NCBI GenBank assembly: GCA_902773435.1
Contig: CACYEN010000050.1
Coordinates: 1 to 33,348, forward strand
Reading direction: 5' to 3'
Origin: an uncultured Lachnospiraceae bacterium
GTDB taxonomy: Bacteria; Bacillota; Clostridia; Lachnospirales; Lachnospiraceae
Length of the DNA: 33,348 bases
Below are positions 7,167-16,539 of the stretch, piece after piece. The translations under genes and the position numbers were made by a program. Every line of letters starts with the position of its first letter. The first letter of the stretch is position 1. The notes below the pieces were generated by a model that was given only the letters and a program-made list of their open reading frames with translations, did not search any database and had not been told where the DNA came from.

Positions 7167-8642
7167 TCACTCCATGTGCCCGTCGCGGTACATGGAAAAC
7201 TTGTCCATGGGATATCTCTTCAGGTTTTCCAGGATCTTTCTTCCGTCCGCTCTCCCAAGGAGTCCTTCCCTGGCCCTCATCAGTTCATTTTCCGTCCTCA
7301 TGCGCGAGGGGCCGCCGATGCAGCCTCCCGGGCACATCATGCCCTCGATAAAGTCTGCCCCGAGCTTTCCGTTCTTCAGGAGCGTGAGCGCCTTCCTGCA
7401 CTCCGCCCCGCCCGCGCAGGACAGCAGCCGGATATCGGAGACGTCCTCGCCCATCTCTCTCATGACCTCGAGGACCGCCCCCGCGACACCGCCCGAACCC
7501 GCGAACTTCTTGCCGTAGAGCGAGGCCTCCTGGTAGTCCTCTTCGACGGGTTCGATCGTCACGCCCCGCGAATCCAGAAGATCCTTCATCTCCCCGAACG
7601 TGAGCGCGCAGTCCGGCCTGTCCTCGATAAACTCGTTCAGGGTCTCGCCCTTCTTCGCGATGCAGGGACCGAAGAAGACCGTGACGCAGCCCGGGTGGAC
7701 GGCCTTCAGGTACCTGGACACCGCCACCATCGGGGACACCGTCAAGGACTTGTTCTCCTCGTACTCAGCGGGAAACTGGTGGCGGATCATGGAAATGAAC
7801 GCCGGGCAGCAGGACGTCGTCATCTTCCGGCCTTCCCTCCGTGCTTCAATCCACTCCTTCGCCTCATAAGCCGCCGTCATATCGCCGCCGAGCCCGACCT
7901 CCACCATGCCGGCGAAGCCGATCTTAATAAGCGCCGCCCTGAGCGAAGCCATCCCGATACCCTGTCCGAACTGGCCCTCCGCCGCCGGCGCGCACATGGC
8001 GTAGACCTCTTTTCCCTCCCTGATCGCGCGGATCACGGTTTTGAAGAATTTCTTCGAGCCGATCGCCCCGAACGGGCAGGCGTGGACGCAGTGGCCGCAG
8101 TGGACGCATTTTTCATCGTCGATGACGCAGACCCCGTACTCGTCATAGGTGATCGCGTCCGCGGGGCACACCTTCCTGCATGGTCTCTCCACGTGGATGA
8201 TCGCCCCGTAAGGACAGGACTTCGCGCACATCCCGCACTCCCTGCACCTGAGCGGGTCGATCCTCATCCGGTGCTCGCCGGGCGAGATCGCGCCGAACCG
8301 GCAGGTCTTGATGCAGGCTTTTCCGAGACAGAACCGGCAGATGTCGGTCACCGAGTAGGTGGCGATCGTGCAGTCGTCGCAGGCGGGCCTGATCACCTGG
8401 ACCACATTCTTCGTGCCGCTCCTCACATCCGCGTTCTCCCCGCCGGAGAGGCGGATCCTGTGGCGGACGATCTCCCGCTCCTTGTAGATGCAGCACCTGT
8501 AGTCCGGCTTCGGGCCCGGAGAGATCCGGTAGACGATCTTCTCCCTGTGCTCATGGTCCAGCTCGTCATTCCAGAGCAGGCGGCAGACCTCCACATTCAC
8601 CCTGTGGGTTACTTCCGAGATACCAGAGTCATTTTTTATCAA
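7167..8642 (-). CDS. Monomeric [FeFe] hydrogenase, group-B-like
   Basis: A 491-residue iron-sulfur protein with an H-cluster domain, expected to oxidise or produce H2 or to sense it. The N-terminal third holds several cysteine clusters (CxxC at 88-91, CRFCLGKACIKTC at 102-114). Ferredoxin-type clusters follow (CRECGMCAKSC at 133-143; CVHCGHCVHAC at 179-189). The H-cluster motifs are TSCCPAF (276-282), FFGPCIAKKGE (323-333) and GMMCPGGCIGG (434-444), giving ligands C278, C327, C437 and C441. GPC rather than MPC in the second motif and the extra N-terminal cysteines match the poorly characterised B group more than bifurcating HydA. The start is TTG, with AGGGGGG seven bases upstream; no ATG lies nearby in frame. 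No HydE, HydF or HydG maturase is in the window. It lies 25 bases after the DUF218 gene and just ahead of the AroE-like gene. Confidence 0.9.
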   Translation of the reverse strand: MIKNDSGISEVTHRVNVEVCRLLWNDELDHEHREKIVYRISPGPKPDYRCCIYKEREIVRHRIRLSGGENADVRSGTKNVVQVIRPACDDCTIATYSVTDICRFCLGKACIKTCRFGAISPGEHRMRIDPLRCRECGMCAKSCPYGAIIHVERPCRKVCPADAITYDEYGVCVIDDEKCVHCGHCVHACPFGAIGSKKFFKTVIRAIREGKEVYAMCAPAAEGQFGQGIGMASLRAALIKIGFAGMVEVGLGGDMTAAYEAKEWIEARREGRKMTTSCCPAFISMIRHQFPAEYEENKSLTVSPMVAVSRYLKAVHPGCVTVFFGPCIAKKGETLNEFIEDRPDCALTFGEMKDLLDSRGVTIEPVEEDYQEASLYGKKFAGSGGVAGAVLEVMREMGEDVSDIRLLSCAGGAECRKALTLLKNGKLGADFIEGMMCPGGCIGGPSRMRTENELMRAREGLLGRADGRKILENLKRYPMDKFSMYRDGHME

Positions 8643-8667
8643 ACCGGTTCCCCCCTCCCGTGGTCTG

Positions 8668-10170
8668 TCACAGCGTCAGCGACAGCAGGCTGAAGAGTGC
8701 GATGAGAAAAGCGAGCAGCAGGATCTCCTGCTTCCAGCGGTTGACAAAGAGTCCCACCAGTTCTCTCACAAACGCGTTCGGCCAGAACCACCACTTTGTC
8801 CTGCTTCCGATTCCCTCCGCCCTGAGCCCGGCAAGGGATGCCCAGACCCCGCTCCGGAATACATGGTAATTGGTCGTCGAGTATACGACCCGGGGGACAT
8901 CGCCGTCCTCCCCCGGATCCCCCGCCCCGCGGACGAGTCCCCTCCCGGGCGCGTCCCGGCTGATCAGTTTCTTTGAGAGAAGCATGTTCTGGTAGGTATT
9001 CGATGATTTTTTCTCCGGAAGGATCGCCTCGTCCGGTATTCCCTGAGAGAGCAGGTAGCGCCGCATCGCCTCTGCTTCCTCCATCACCTCGCCCGGGCCC
9101 TGTCCCCCGGAGGGAACCAGGACCGGCGCCGTCCCGTATCTCTCCTCCTGCTCCTTCCGGAAAGATACCGCCCGGTCGACGCGGGACCGGAGGAGCGGCG
9201 GAAGCGATCCGTCCTTCCGGAAGCCGCAGCCGAGAATGACAATATAGTCGCATCTCCCGGAGGGCACATGCCTGGCGGCGAGCACCCCGCAGATGATGGC
9301 GCCGATCAGCATGCACTCAAAGTACACGTAGATCGTCGAGTAGACATTCTGCGCGGTGAGAAAGGCCCTGTACTCCCTTTCAGACCCGCTGAACGGGGCG
9401 AAGAAGATGATGAACGCCGCGATTACTCCGGCCGCCATTACTGTGCTGATCAGAATGCCTAGAACATTCTGCAGACGTTTCCTCTCGTGCCGGAGCAGGG
9501 CGATATTGCTGATCGTCATGGCGGCGGAGAAGGCGAGAATGAACGGGGACGAGAAGCGCAGGAAGAGGAACGGGGACGATGACACCTGTTCATAGACCCG
9601 CAGCATCGTATAGCGCGCGGGATCCCGCAGATGCCCCACCGTCAGGCTGAGATGGAGCACCCCCGTCAGCAGGAGGAAGATCGAGGCGCCGGACGTGAAT
9701 ATGGTCGAATACGCGTAGAACGAAGCGCCCTTCGCTCTCCGGAACGCGAGATACATGAGCAGGCTTTCCACGAGGAAGAATACAGTCAGGACGACGGTCA
9801 GCACCATGTCCCCGGTATAGCCGCCCGTCGAGTAGTCATAGATGGTCTTATCCGGATTGACGCTGTAAGCCAGCAGAGACAGCGGTTCCCCGTCCCCGCC
9901 CTTTAACTCAGCCGAGACCTCCCCCGGACGCTCCGGCCGCATCATGATCTCAAGGAAGTCGCCCTCGCGGCGGATGCCCTCGAAGCGCACGGAGCCATCC
10001 CCGTCCCCGTTTCCTACAAGAGGCTGTACGGTGTACTCCCCTGCATCCGTCTCCCCGGGACCGATGTAGACGTATGAGGTAAACAGGTTGTCGGCCCGCG
10101 CCCTCGCGATCACGCAGATCAGCAAAAGAACCGCTGCCAGCAGCACGCTCTGCCATGCCAGTCTCTTCAT
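8668..10170 (-). CDS. Polytopic membrane protein with C-terminal DUF218 (YdcF/SanA/ElyC) domain
   Basis: A 500-residue protein. An N-terminal membrane segment or signal anchor (residues about 5-26) is followed by an extracytoplasmic beta-rich stretch of about 100 residues, then six or so membrane segments between about 120 and 305. A DUF218 domain follows (YIVILGCGFRKDGSLPPLLR; PSGGQGPGEVMEEAEAM; NTYQNML; YSTTNYHVFRSG), and a last membrane segment ends the protein. DUF218 proteins such as SanA and ElyC are linked to envelope integrity and peptidoglycan precursor metabolism; the reaction is not settled. The protein is about twice the usual length because of the N-terminal half. A short insertion (PGRGLVRGAGDPGEDGD) interrupts the domain before YSTTNYH. 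AAAGGAG is 13 bases before the ATG, rather far. It heads the run to 706. Confidence 0.85.
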   Translation of the reverse strand: MKRLAWQSVLLAAVLLLICVIARARADNLFTSYVYIGPGETDAGEYTVQPLVGNGDGDGSVRFEGIRREGDFLEIMMRPERPGEVSAELKGGDGEPLSLLAYSVNPDKTIYDYSTGGYTGDMVLTVVLTVFFLVESLLMYLAFRRAKGASFYAYSTIFTSGASIFLLLTGVLHLSLTVGHLRDPARYTMLRVYEQVSSSPFLFLRFSSPFILAFSAAMTISNIALLRHERKRLQNVLGILISTVMAAGVIAAFIIFFAPFSGSEREYRAFLTAQNVYSTIYVYFECMLIGAIICGVLAARHVPSGRCDYIVILGCGFRKDGSLPPLLRSRVDRAVSFRKEQEERYGTAPVLVPSGGQGPGEVMEEAEAMRRYLLSQGIPDEAILPEKKSSNTYQNMLLSKKLISRDAPGRGLVRGAGDPGEDGDVPRVVYSTTNYHVFRSGVWASLAGLRAEGIGSRTKWWFWPNAFVRELVGLFVNRWKQEILLLAFLIALFSLLSLTL

Positions 10171-10238
10171 CGCGGCAGTTCGTCTCCTTTCTCTCTAAAG
10201 CTTAAGGAAATGACCCTTCCCCCTCCGTTCGCCTGTTT

Positions 10239-11171
10239 TCAGGTGATCTTTCTCAGGAAATGGCCCTCTACCCCCACGCCCTCGTCCACCATCACGAAGG
10301 CGGCGGGGTCGTGGCTGCGCACGATCACAAGGAGCTGGTGGAGCTCCTGCTTGTTCACCACCGCCATGAGGATCGTCTCCTGTTCCCCCGTAAAGCTTCC
10401 CTTTCCTTCCCACCTCGTGAGGCCGCGGTTCATCTCCCCCATGATCTCGATCTCCATCGGCTCCGTGTCCCTGAGTTTGGTCACGATCAGGACCTGCGAG
10501 TTGATGTTCTGGATGTGGACCCTGTCGCACATCATCGATGAGATCACGGAGTAAATCAGGGAGTAGATGACGGTGGGAATATCGAACAGAAGAAGGCAGA
10601 TCCCGTAGAGCACGCAGTTTGCCGCTATATTCACCTTGCCCACGGAGAAGTGGCCGTTCTTCTGGACCAGGATCATGCCGATGAGGTCCATTCCCCCGTC
10701 GCTGGCACCCATCAGCAGGGACAGCCCCACACCGGCCCCGGCCATGATTCCGGCGACAAGGCAGTTGGCGATCCTCTCCTCCAGGATCGGCTTCGCGGGA
10801 ATCGGCACGATCGTCAGGAGGGCGGTGATGCAGGTGACCGTGAGGACGGATTTCACGACGAACCTCTTGCGCATCGTCCGGAACGCGATGACAATCGCGG
10901 GGAGATTGAACAGGTAGTAGAAGATACCCGAGAGGTCAAGCTTCCCCGTGTTCACTCCGAAAAAATCCCGAAGCAGGGTCGTGAGAAGCTGGGCGAACCC
11001 CATGAAGCCGCCGGAATAGAGGTGCAGCGGGCGCAGGAACATATTGATTCCGATCGAATAGATCACCGAGGCGATCAGGATTCCGGGGACCCTCAGCGCC
11101 TCCTGTCCGATCCCGGAGGCGGACTCGACCCTCGCTTCGCGCTTCCTCACCTCGTCTTTTACTCTGCTCAT
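10239..11171 (-). CDS. YitT-family membrane protein with DUF2179 domain
   Basis: A 310-residue membrane protein of the YitT family, found in several copies in many Firmicutes; its transport or regulatory role is unknown. Membrane segments begin near GILIASVIYSIGINMFL, followed by the conserved SGGFMGFAQLL, a second block around FYYLFNLPAIVIAF, and GASDGGMDLIGMIL. The soluble C-terminal domain (about 215-310) is DUF2179, with TGEQETILMAVVNKQEL and DPAAFVMVDEGVGVEG. The start at 11171 has GGGAG five bases upstream; a GTG four codons earlier is in frame but badly placed. It is the third gene after panT-like and coaX, 84 bases from coaX, so probably read from the promoter at 12826-12854. Confidence 0.9.
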   Translation of the reverse strand: MSRVKDEVRKREARVESASGIGQEALRVPGILIASVIYSIGINMFLRPLHLYSGGFMGFAQLLTTLLRDFFGVNTGKLDLSGIFYYLFNLPAIVIAFRTMRKRFVVKSVLTVTCITALLTIVPIPAKPILEERIANCLVAGIMAGAGVGLSLLMGASDGGMDLIGMILVQKNGHFSVGKVNIAANCVLYGICLLLFDIPTVIYSLIYSVISSMMCDRVHIQNINSQVLIVTKLRDTEPMEIEIMGEMNRGLTRWEGKGSFTGEQETILMAVVNKQELHQLLVIVRSHDPAAFVMVDEGVGVEGHFLRKIT

Positions 11172-11255
11172 ATTTTCTCCCACCTCTCTTAATGGTCAAA
11201 AATGCCCGTCCCGTCTTCTCTCTCCTGTCGGGGACAGGCGGTTCCGCCGGCAGGT

Positions 11256-12026
11256 TCAGGAGTGGACGTTCCTGTCGTAGATGATCTTGAGCCCCTTGAT
11301 CATCAGCTCGTTGTCGAGTGTGATCTCGTGTCTGCAGTACGGCACAATCACCTTGGCCAGGCCGCCCGTCGCGATCACCTTCGGGTCGCCCTCCATCTCT
11401 TCCCTGAAGCGGTCGATCATCCCGTCCAGCATGGAGGCCTGGCCGTAGACGATGCCGCTCTGCATGCTGTGCACCGTATTCGTCCCGATCGCACTCCCGG
11501 GAGCCGAGAGAGAGATCCTGGGAAGCTGGGATGTCCCGGAGACGAGGGCCTCCAGAGAGACGTTGACGCCGGGGATGATGACGCCGCCCCGGAAATCTCC
11601 GCTGCTGTCGATACTCGAGATCGTCGTGGCCGTCCCCATATCGATAAGGATGAGCGGGGCGCCGTAGATCCTGATCGCCCCGACGGCTCCGACAACCATA
11701 TCCGCGCCGAGCTGCCTGGGGTCGTCGATCCTGATCCGAAGGCCGTTCTTCACGCCCGGCCCCACGACCATCGGCGTCACGCCGACGGCCATCTTGACGG
11801 CATTCTTCAGCACGAATGTGAGCGGGGGCACGACGCTGGAGATAATCGCCCCGCTGACCGCCGTCGGGTCTATCCCGCGGATCTCGAAGATTGTATGCAG
11901 GAGCACCGCGTACTCCGTGGCAGTCTTCTTGTGGTCGGTGCTGATGCGCTCCGACATGACCAGGCGGTCACCGTCCATGAGACCGGCCTCGATGTGTGAA
12001 TTGCCTATATCTATCGCGAGAATCAT
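11256..12026 (-). CDS. coaX: Type III pantothenate kinase
   Basis: This 256-residue enzyme phosphorylates pantothenate, the first step of coenzyme A synthesis. It is of the ASKHA fold: DIGNSHIEAG at 6-15 is the phosphate-binding loop, and GADMVVGAVGA holds the family's substrate-site Asp. LILIDMGTATTI is the second phosphate loop, and GGVIIPGVNVSLEAL and ATGGLAKVI complete the pattern. Length is usual for the family. The next gene upstream encodes an ECF S component, which fits vitamin uptake followed by trapping. A hairpin lies between the two genes. Confidence 0.95.
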   Translation of the reverse strand: MILAIDIGNSHIEAGLMDGDRLVMSERISTDHKKTATEYAVLLHTIFEIRGIDPTAVSGAIISSVVPPLTFVLKNAVKMAVGVTPMVVGPGVKNGLRIRIDDPRQLGADMVVGAVGAIRIYGAPLILIDMGTATTISSIDSSGDFRGGVIIPGVNVSLEALVSGTSQLPRISLSAPGSAIGTNTVHSMQSGIVYGQASMLDGMIDRFREEMEGDPKVIATGGLAKVIVPYCRHEITLDNELMIKGLKIIYDRNVHS

Positions 12027-12112
12027 ATGGCTCTTATCTCCCTTCCGGATGCGGTCCGCGCGCCTTCTCTTCCGCGGCGGCGACCGCCGTCCTTCACCCC
12101 TGATGTCCGAAA

Positions 12113-12136
12113 CAGCCGGCGCGGATGCGCCGGCTG
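12113..12136 (-). terminator. GC-rich hairpin between panT-like gene and coaX
   Basis: A perfect 10-bp stem (CAGCCGGCGC against GCGCCGGCTG) with a four-base loop lies 17 bases after the panT-like stop. Only three T follow on the minus strand, so it is at best a partial terminator. It may lower coaX expression relative to the transporter or protect the upstream message. Confidence 0.45.
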
Positions 12137-12153
12137 CGTGACAGATTTCTGCT

Positions 12154-12753
12154 TCAGTTCTTCTTTACCGCGTTGATGATCCGGAGGATGACCGGGGCCA
12201 TGACGACGTCCACGATCATCTCAATGACAAAATTGATTCCGATGATGCCCGCGAGCACGTAGGCGCCGATCGAGGAGGCGCCGGCTCCGAGAGCCCACTC
12301 CTCCGCGAGCGACCTGAAGATAGTCACAAGCGCGATCGAGAAGATGCCCGTGTTGCAGACCGGGGCAATTACCGCGGCGCCGATGACGCCCAGCCAGAGA
12401 TTCTTCCTGCCCAGCGCCCTGGCGGCAAGCCCCGCCGCGAAGCCCGCGGCTGCGCCCTTGAGAAGGCATACGATGATCGTCGCCGCCGGATTCAGCTCCA
12501 GCATCATGGTGCTGCCCGCGCCGGCTGCGCCGGTCACGACCTGGATCGAGACGATGATTCCGAACACGAGGCCGAGAAGGGCCCCGGCGGCCGGTCCGTA
12601 GAGGATCGCGCCGATAATGATCGGGACCATGGTCAGCGTGATCGTAAATGTCCCGAGCTGGATGGAACCGAACATCGTCTGCAGGATGATGATCACGGCG
12701 ACGAGGACGGCCATGCCTGTGAGCTGCTTTGTCTTCACTGATACATTATTCAT
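12154..12753 (-). CDS. ECF transporter S component, probably pantothenate-specific
   Basis: A 199-residue integral membrane protein with about six hydrophobic segments, starting with a short polar N-terminus and LTGMAVLVAVIIILQTMFG. It has the ECF S-component pattern: FTITLTMVPIIIGAILYGP, then a glycine/alanine-rich helix (GAALLGLVFGI-like). S components bind the vitamin and work with the shared EcfA-A'-T module, which is not in this window. Location directly before coaX makes pantothenate the likely substrate (PanT); this is context, not a motif. GAGGAGG sits five bases before the ATG, and a good promoter lies upstream. Confidence 0.85.
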   Translation of the reverse strand: MNNVSVKTKQLTGMAVLVAVIIILQTMFGSIQLGTFTITLTMVPIIIGAILYGPAAGALLGLVFGIIVSIQVVTGAAGAGSTMMLELNPAATIIVCLLKGAAAGFAAGLAARALGRKNLWLGVIGAAVIAPVCNTGIFSIALVTIFRSLAEEWALGAGASSIGAYVLAGIIGINFVIEMIVDVVMAPVILRIINAVKKN

Positions 12754-12825
12754 AGTTTCCTCCTCTTTTATTCCCGTGGTTCGCTCTTCACGACCGTGAT
12801 AGGGATATAATGAAGCTGCGGAAAA

Positions 12826-12854
12826 AGTATACCAGAAACCGGCTGTTCACGCAA
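12826..12854 (-). promoter_or_regulatory. Sigma-70-type promoter for panT-coaX-yitT
   Basis: Minus-strand TTGCGT (12849-12854) and TATACT (12826-12831) are separated by exactly 17 bases. They lie in the 117-base gap after the GH51 gene and give a leader of about 65 bases. Confidence 0.75.
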
Positions 12855-12870
12855 CGGATATCAGGGTCCG

Positions 12871-14430
<1,560 letters not shown>

Positions 14431-16509
14431 CTAAGAATCCAGGCCGAAGAAGCTGCCGTCCCGGCCCTTGCCTCCCGTGAGTTCATTGTATATCAGGCAT
14501 TTGTAATGCTCAAGTCTCCGGCTCTCCTCCGCCCCGGCGTCCTCAGAGCCCCATTCGCGCTGTCTCCCGTCGGTCCCGAGGTAGCCGTACGCGTTCATGG
14601 CGGGGATACTCCCGCGCTGCTCCAGAAGGAAGTCGTCGTAACCGGTCCGCTTAAGGCCCGTGAGCGAGAGCAGATAGCTGCCGAGATAGTTTGCCGACAG
14701 CGTCTGGCCTTCCATCTCGGGGATGTCATAGTTGGCCCAGATGAAATACCTCGTCTCAAACGCGAGCTGCTGCTCCTCGAACGTGAGCTCATCGAGCCCC
14801 TTTCCGTAGCAGTACTCCCAGAAATCGTCCCCGATCTCCGGCTGGTGGTCGCCCCAGAAGCAGATCAGCGTCTTCTCGTCCGACCTGCTGAAGTAGTCTA
14901 TCAGCTCCGCGATCGCCCTGTCGGAGATGCTGATGAGCGAGCAGTACTGTTCGGCCTGGTACTCATTTTCACCGTGGAACCCCACGACGTCGACCGTATT
15001 CGTCATCTTGTCGCTCTTGTAGGAGCTGTGGTTCTGCATCGTGATGTTGAAGATGAAGAGCTTCTCCCCCTCTTCCTTCTCCTCCACCTGCCTGATCAGG
15101 GCCTGGTAGTCGCCGCGGTCGCTGACAAATCCCCTCAGCTTGTCGGCACCGGTGAAGTAATTGTTGATGTGCAGGAATTTGGAGAAGCCCATCCAGGGAT
15201 AGATCACGTTCCTGTTCCAGCCGTACTGCCCGTAGGGATGGAGCGCGATCGGCGTGTAGCCCTGGGCCGCGAGCGTCTTCGCGATCGAGTACTGCTCATC
15301 TTTGATGAACGAGTTGAAGACCACGGTGGGCGGCGACAGGACACAGGAATTCCCGGTCAGGAATTCGTACTCCGTGTTCGCGGTCGTTCCGCCCTTGACC
15401 GAGACCAGCATCGTGCCGGACTGCGTATTCTCCTTCAGGCTGTCGATATTCTTCATGAGCGGCGCGTCCGTCCTGAATCCCGGATAGATCGAGAGGTCGG
15501 CGAACGCTTCATTCATGATGCAGATGATGTTCTCGGGAACCGGCAGGCCCGGATCCCCGCTGTCCGCGTTCTTCTCCTCCGAATTCCGGATGATGTTCTT
15601 CACCTCCCCGGCCGAGTAGCTCTCCGGGACCTGCGGATAGGAGGCCTTCGCGAAGGCGAAGAAACCGGATTCCATTCCGAACAGGCGGTAGGTGTACCAG
15701 GGCTGCCAGTCGCGGAGCCAGATCCCCTGGTCAGCGAGAAAATCCGTGTGGAAAATCACCGCGCGGAACGCGAAGAACAGCGCGACGGCGGCCGCGCGGG
15801 AGATGATCTTCCCTGCAGTGCGGTTCATGTTGTGCCATACGCGCGCGTGGAGGTAGAAGCCGAGCACCGCGCCGGTCAGGACGACGACGGTGATAATCTG
15901 CCATGTCGGCGTGTATTTGTAGTTCCCCGAAACGGACATCCCGGTTCTCATCGAACCGAAATCGATCCACTGGAATGGAATTCCCCTGAATCTCTGGACG
16001 AAGTAGTTGACGATCCCCCAGACGGCGAACAGGATATTTCCGAGAAACATCCCGACCGAGAGGGAATTCGTGACAAGGACGAGAAACAGGAAGATCGCCA
16101 GGGTGATGAAGATCCCGAGCCAGCGGTACTTCACCGCCATCTTCACGAGATAATAGTTGTTGACCAGCTCGATCTCGAAGAAGCAGAGGACGGAATTGAG
16201 AAAGATCACCGCCGCGCTGATGATCACTCCCGGAACGCTGCCGAACGCGGTCCGCTTCTTTCCCGCGTTCTTCCCGAAGGCGGAGAAGAACCCGTCCGCG
16301 AGGGAGACAAGCGTGAGCGCCAGAAGACCGAAGAAGACGGCAGGCCGGCTGTTCTCGAGCGGTACCTCCACCGGTATATTCGTGAGGAGCGACGGTCCGA
16401 AGAAGAGGCTCCTGTTGTAAATTAGTATCGCCAGGGAGACCGCCGTCCCCGTGAAGCGGAACGGAAGGCTCCATCGCATCTTGAAATTCGGAAATAACCT
16501 GCTGAACAA
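14431..16509 (-). CDS. LTA synthase-family phosphoglycerol transferase (membrane sulfatase fold)
   Basis: A 692-residue membrane enzyme of the LtaS/alkaline-phosphatase superfamily. Multiple membrane segments fill residues about 15-260, followed by an extracytoplasmic sulfatase domain. Metal and catalytic landmarks are IICIMNEAFADLS (E334), GGTTANTEYEFLTG (373-386, probable nucleophile T376) and FWGDHQPEIGD. Relatives transfer glycerol phosphate from phosphatidylglycerol onto teichoic acid or other glycans; the acceptor here is unknown. The start is TTG at 16509, with GGAGG seven bases upstream; the first in-frame ATG is ten codons later without such a site. It lies 30 bases after the aminopeptidase gene. 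Confidence 0.9.
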   Translation of the reverse strand: MFSRLFPNFKMRWSLPFRFTGTAVSLAILIYNRSLFFGPSLLTNIPVEVPLENSRPAVFFGLLALTLVSLADGFFSAFGKNAGKKRTAFGSVPGVIISAAVIFLNSVLCFFEIELVNNYYLVKMAVKYRWLGIFITLAIFLFLVLVTNSLSVGMFLGNILFAVWGIVNYFVQRFRGIPFQWIDFGSMRTGMSVSGNYKYTPTWQIITVVVLTGAVLGFYLHARVWHNMNRTAGKIISRAAAVALFFAFRAVIFHTDFLADQGIWLRDWQPWYTYRLFGMESGFFAFAKASYPQVPESYSAGEVKNIIRNSEEKNADSGDPGLPVPENIICIMNEAFADLSIYPGFRTDAPLMKNIDSLKENTQSGTMLVSVKGGTTANTEYEFLTGNSCVLSPPTVVFNSFIKDEQYSIAKTLAAQGYTPIALHPYGQYGWNRNVIYPWMGFSKFLHINNYFTGADKLRGFVSDRGDYQALIRQVEEKEEGEKLFIFNITMQNHSSYKSDKMTNTVDVVGFHGENEYQAEQYCSLISISDRAIAELIDYFSRSDEKTLICFWGDHQPEIGDDFWEYCYGKGLDELTFEEQQLAFETRYFIWANYDIPEMEGQTLSANYLGSYLLSLTGLKRTGYDDFLLEQRGSIPAMNAYGYLGTDGRQREWGSEDAGAEESRRLEHYKCLIYNELTGGKGRDGSFFGLDS

Positions 16510-16539
16510 GTGAATGCCTCCGGCGTAATACGTGTGAAT

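Noticed and set aside
7144..7170. GTG start of the AroE-like gene overlapping the preceding stop
   Set aside because: The overlap is attractive, but the AGGAGG lies inside this extension with ideal spacing to TTG at 7143, and the extra residues are not family-like.
14506..16425. A long open frame of 639 codons on the plus strand
   Set aside because: It is antisense to the LtaS-like gene, has an Arg/Val/Asp/Glu-rich composition typical of shadows in GC-rich DNA, and shows no family motif.
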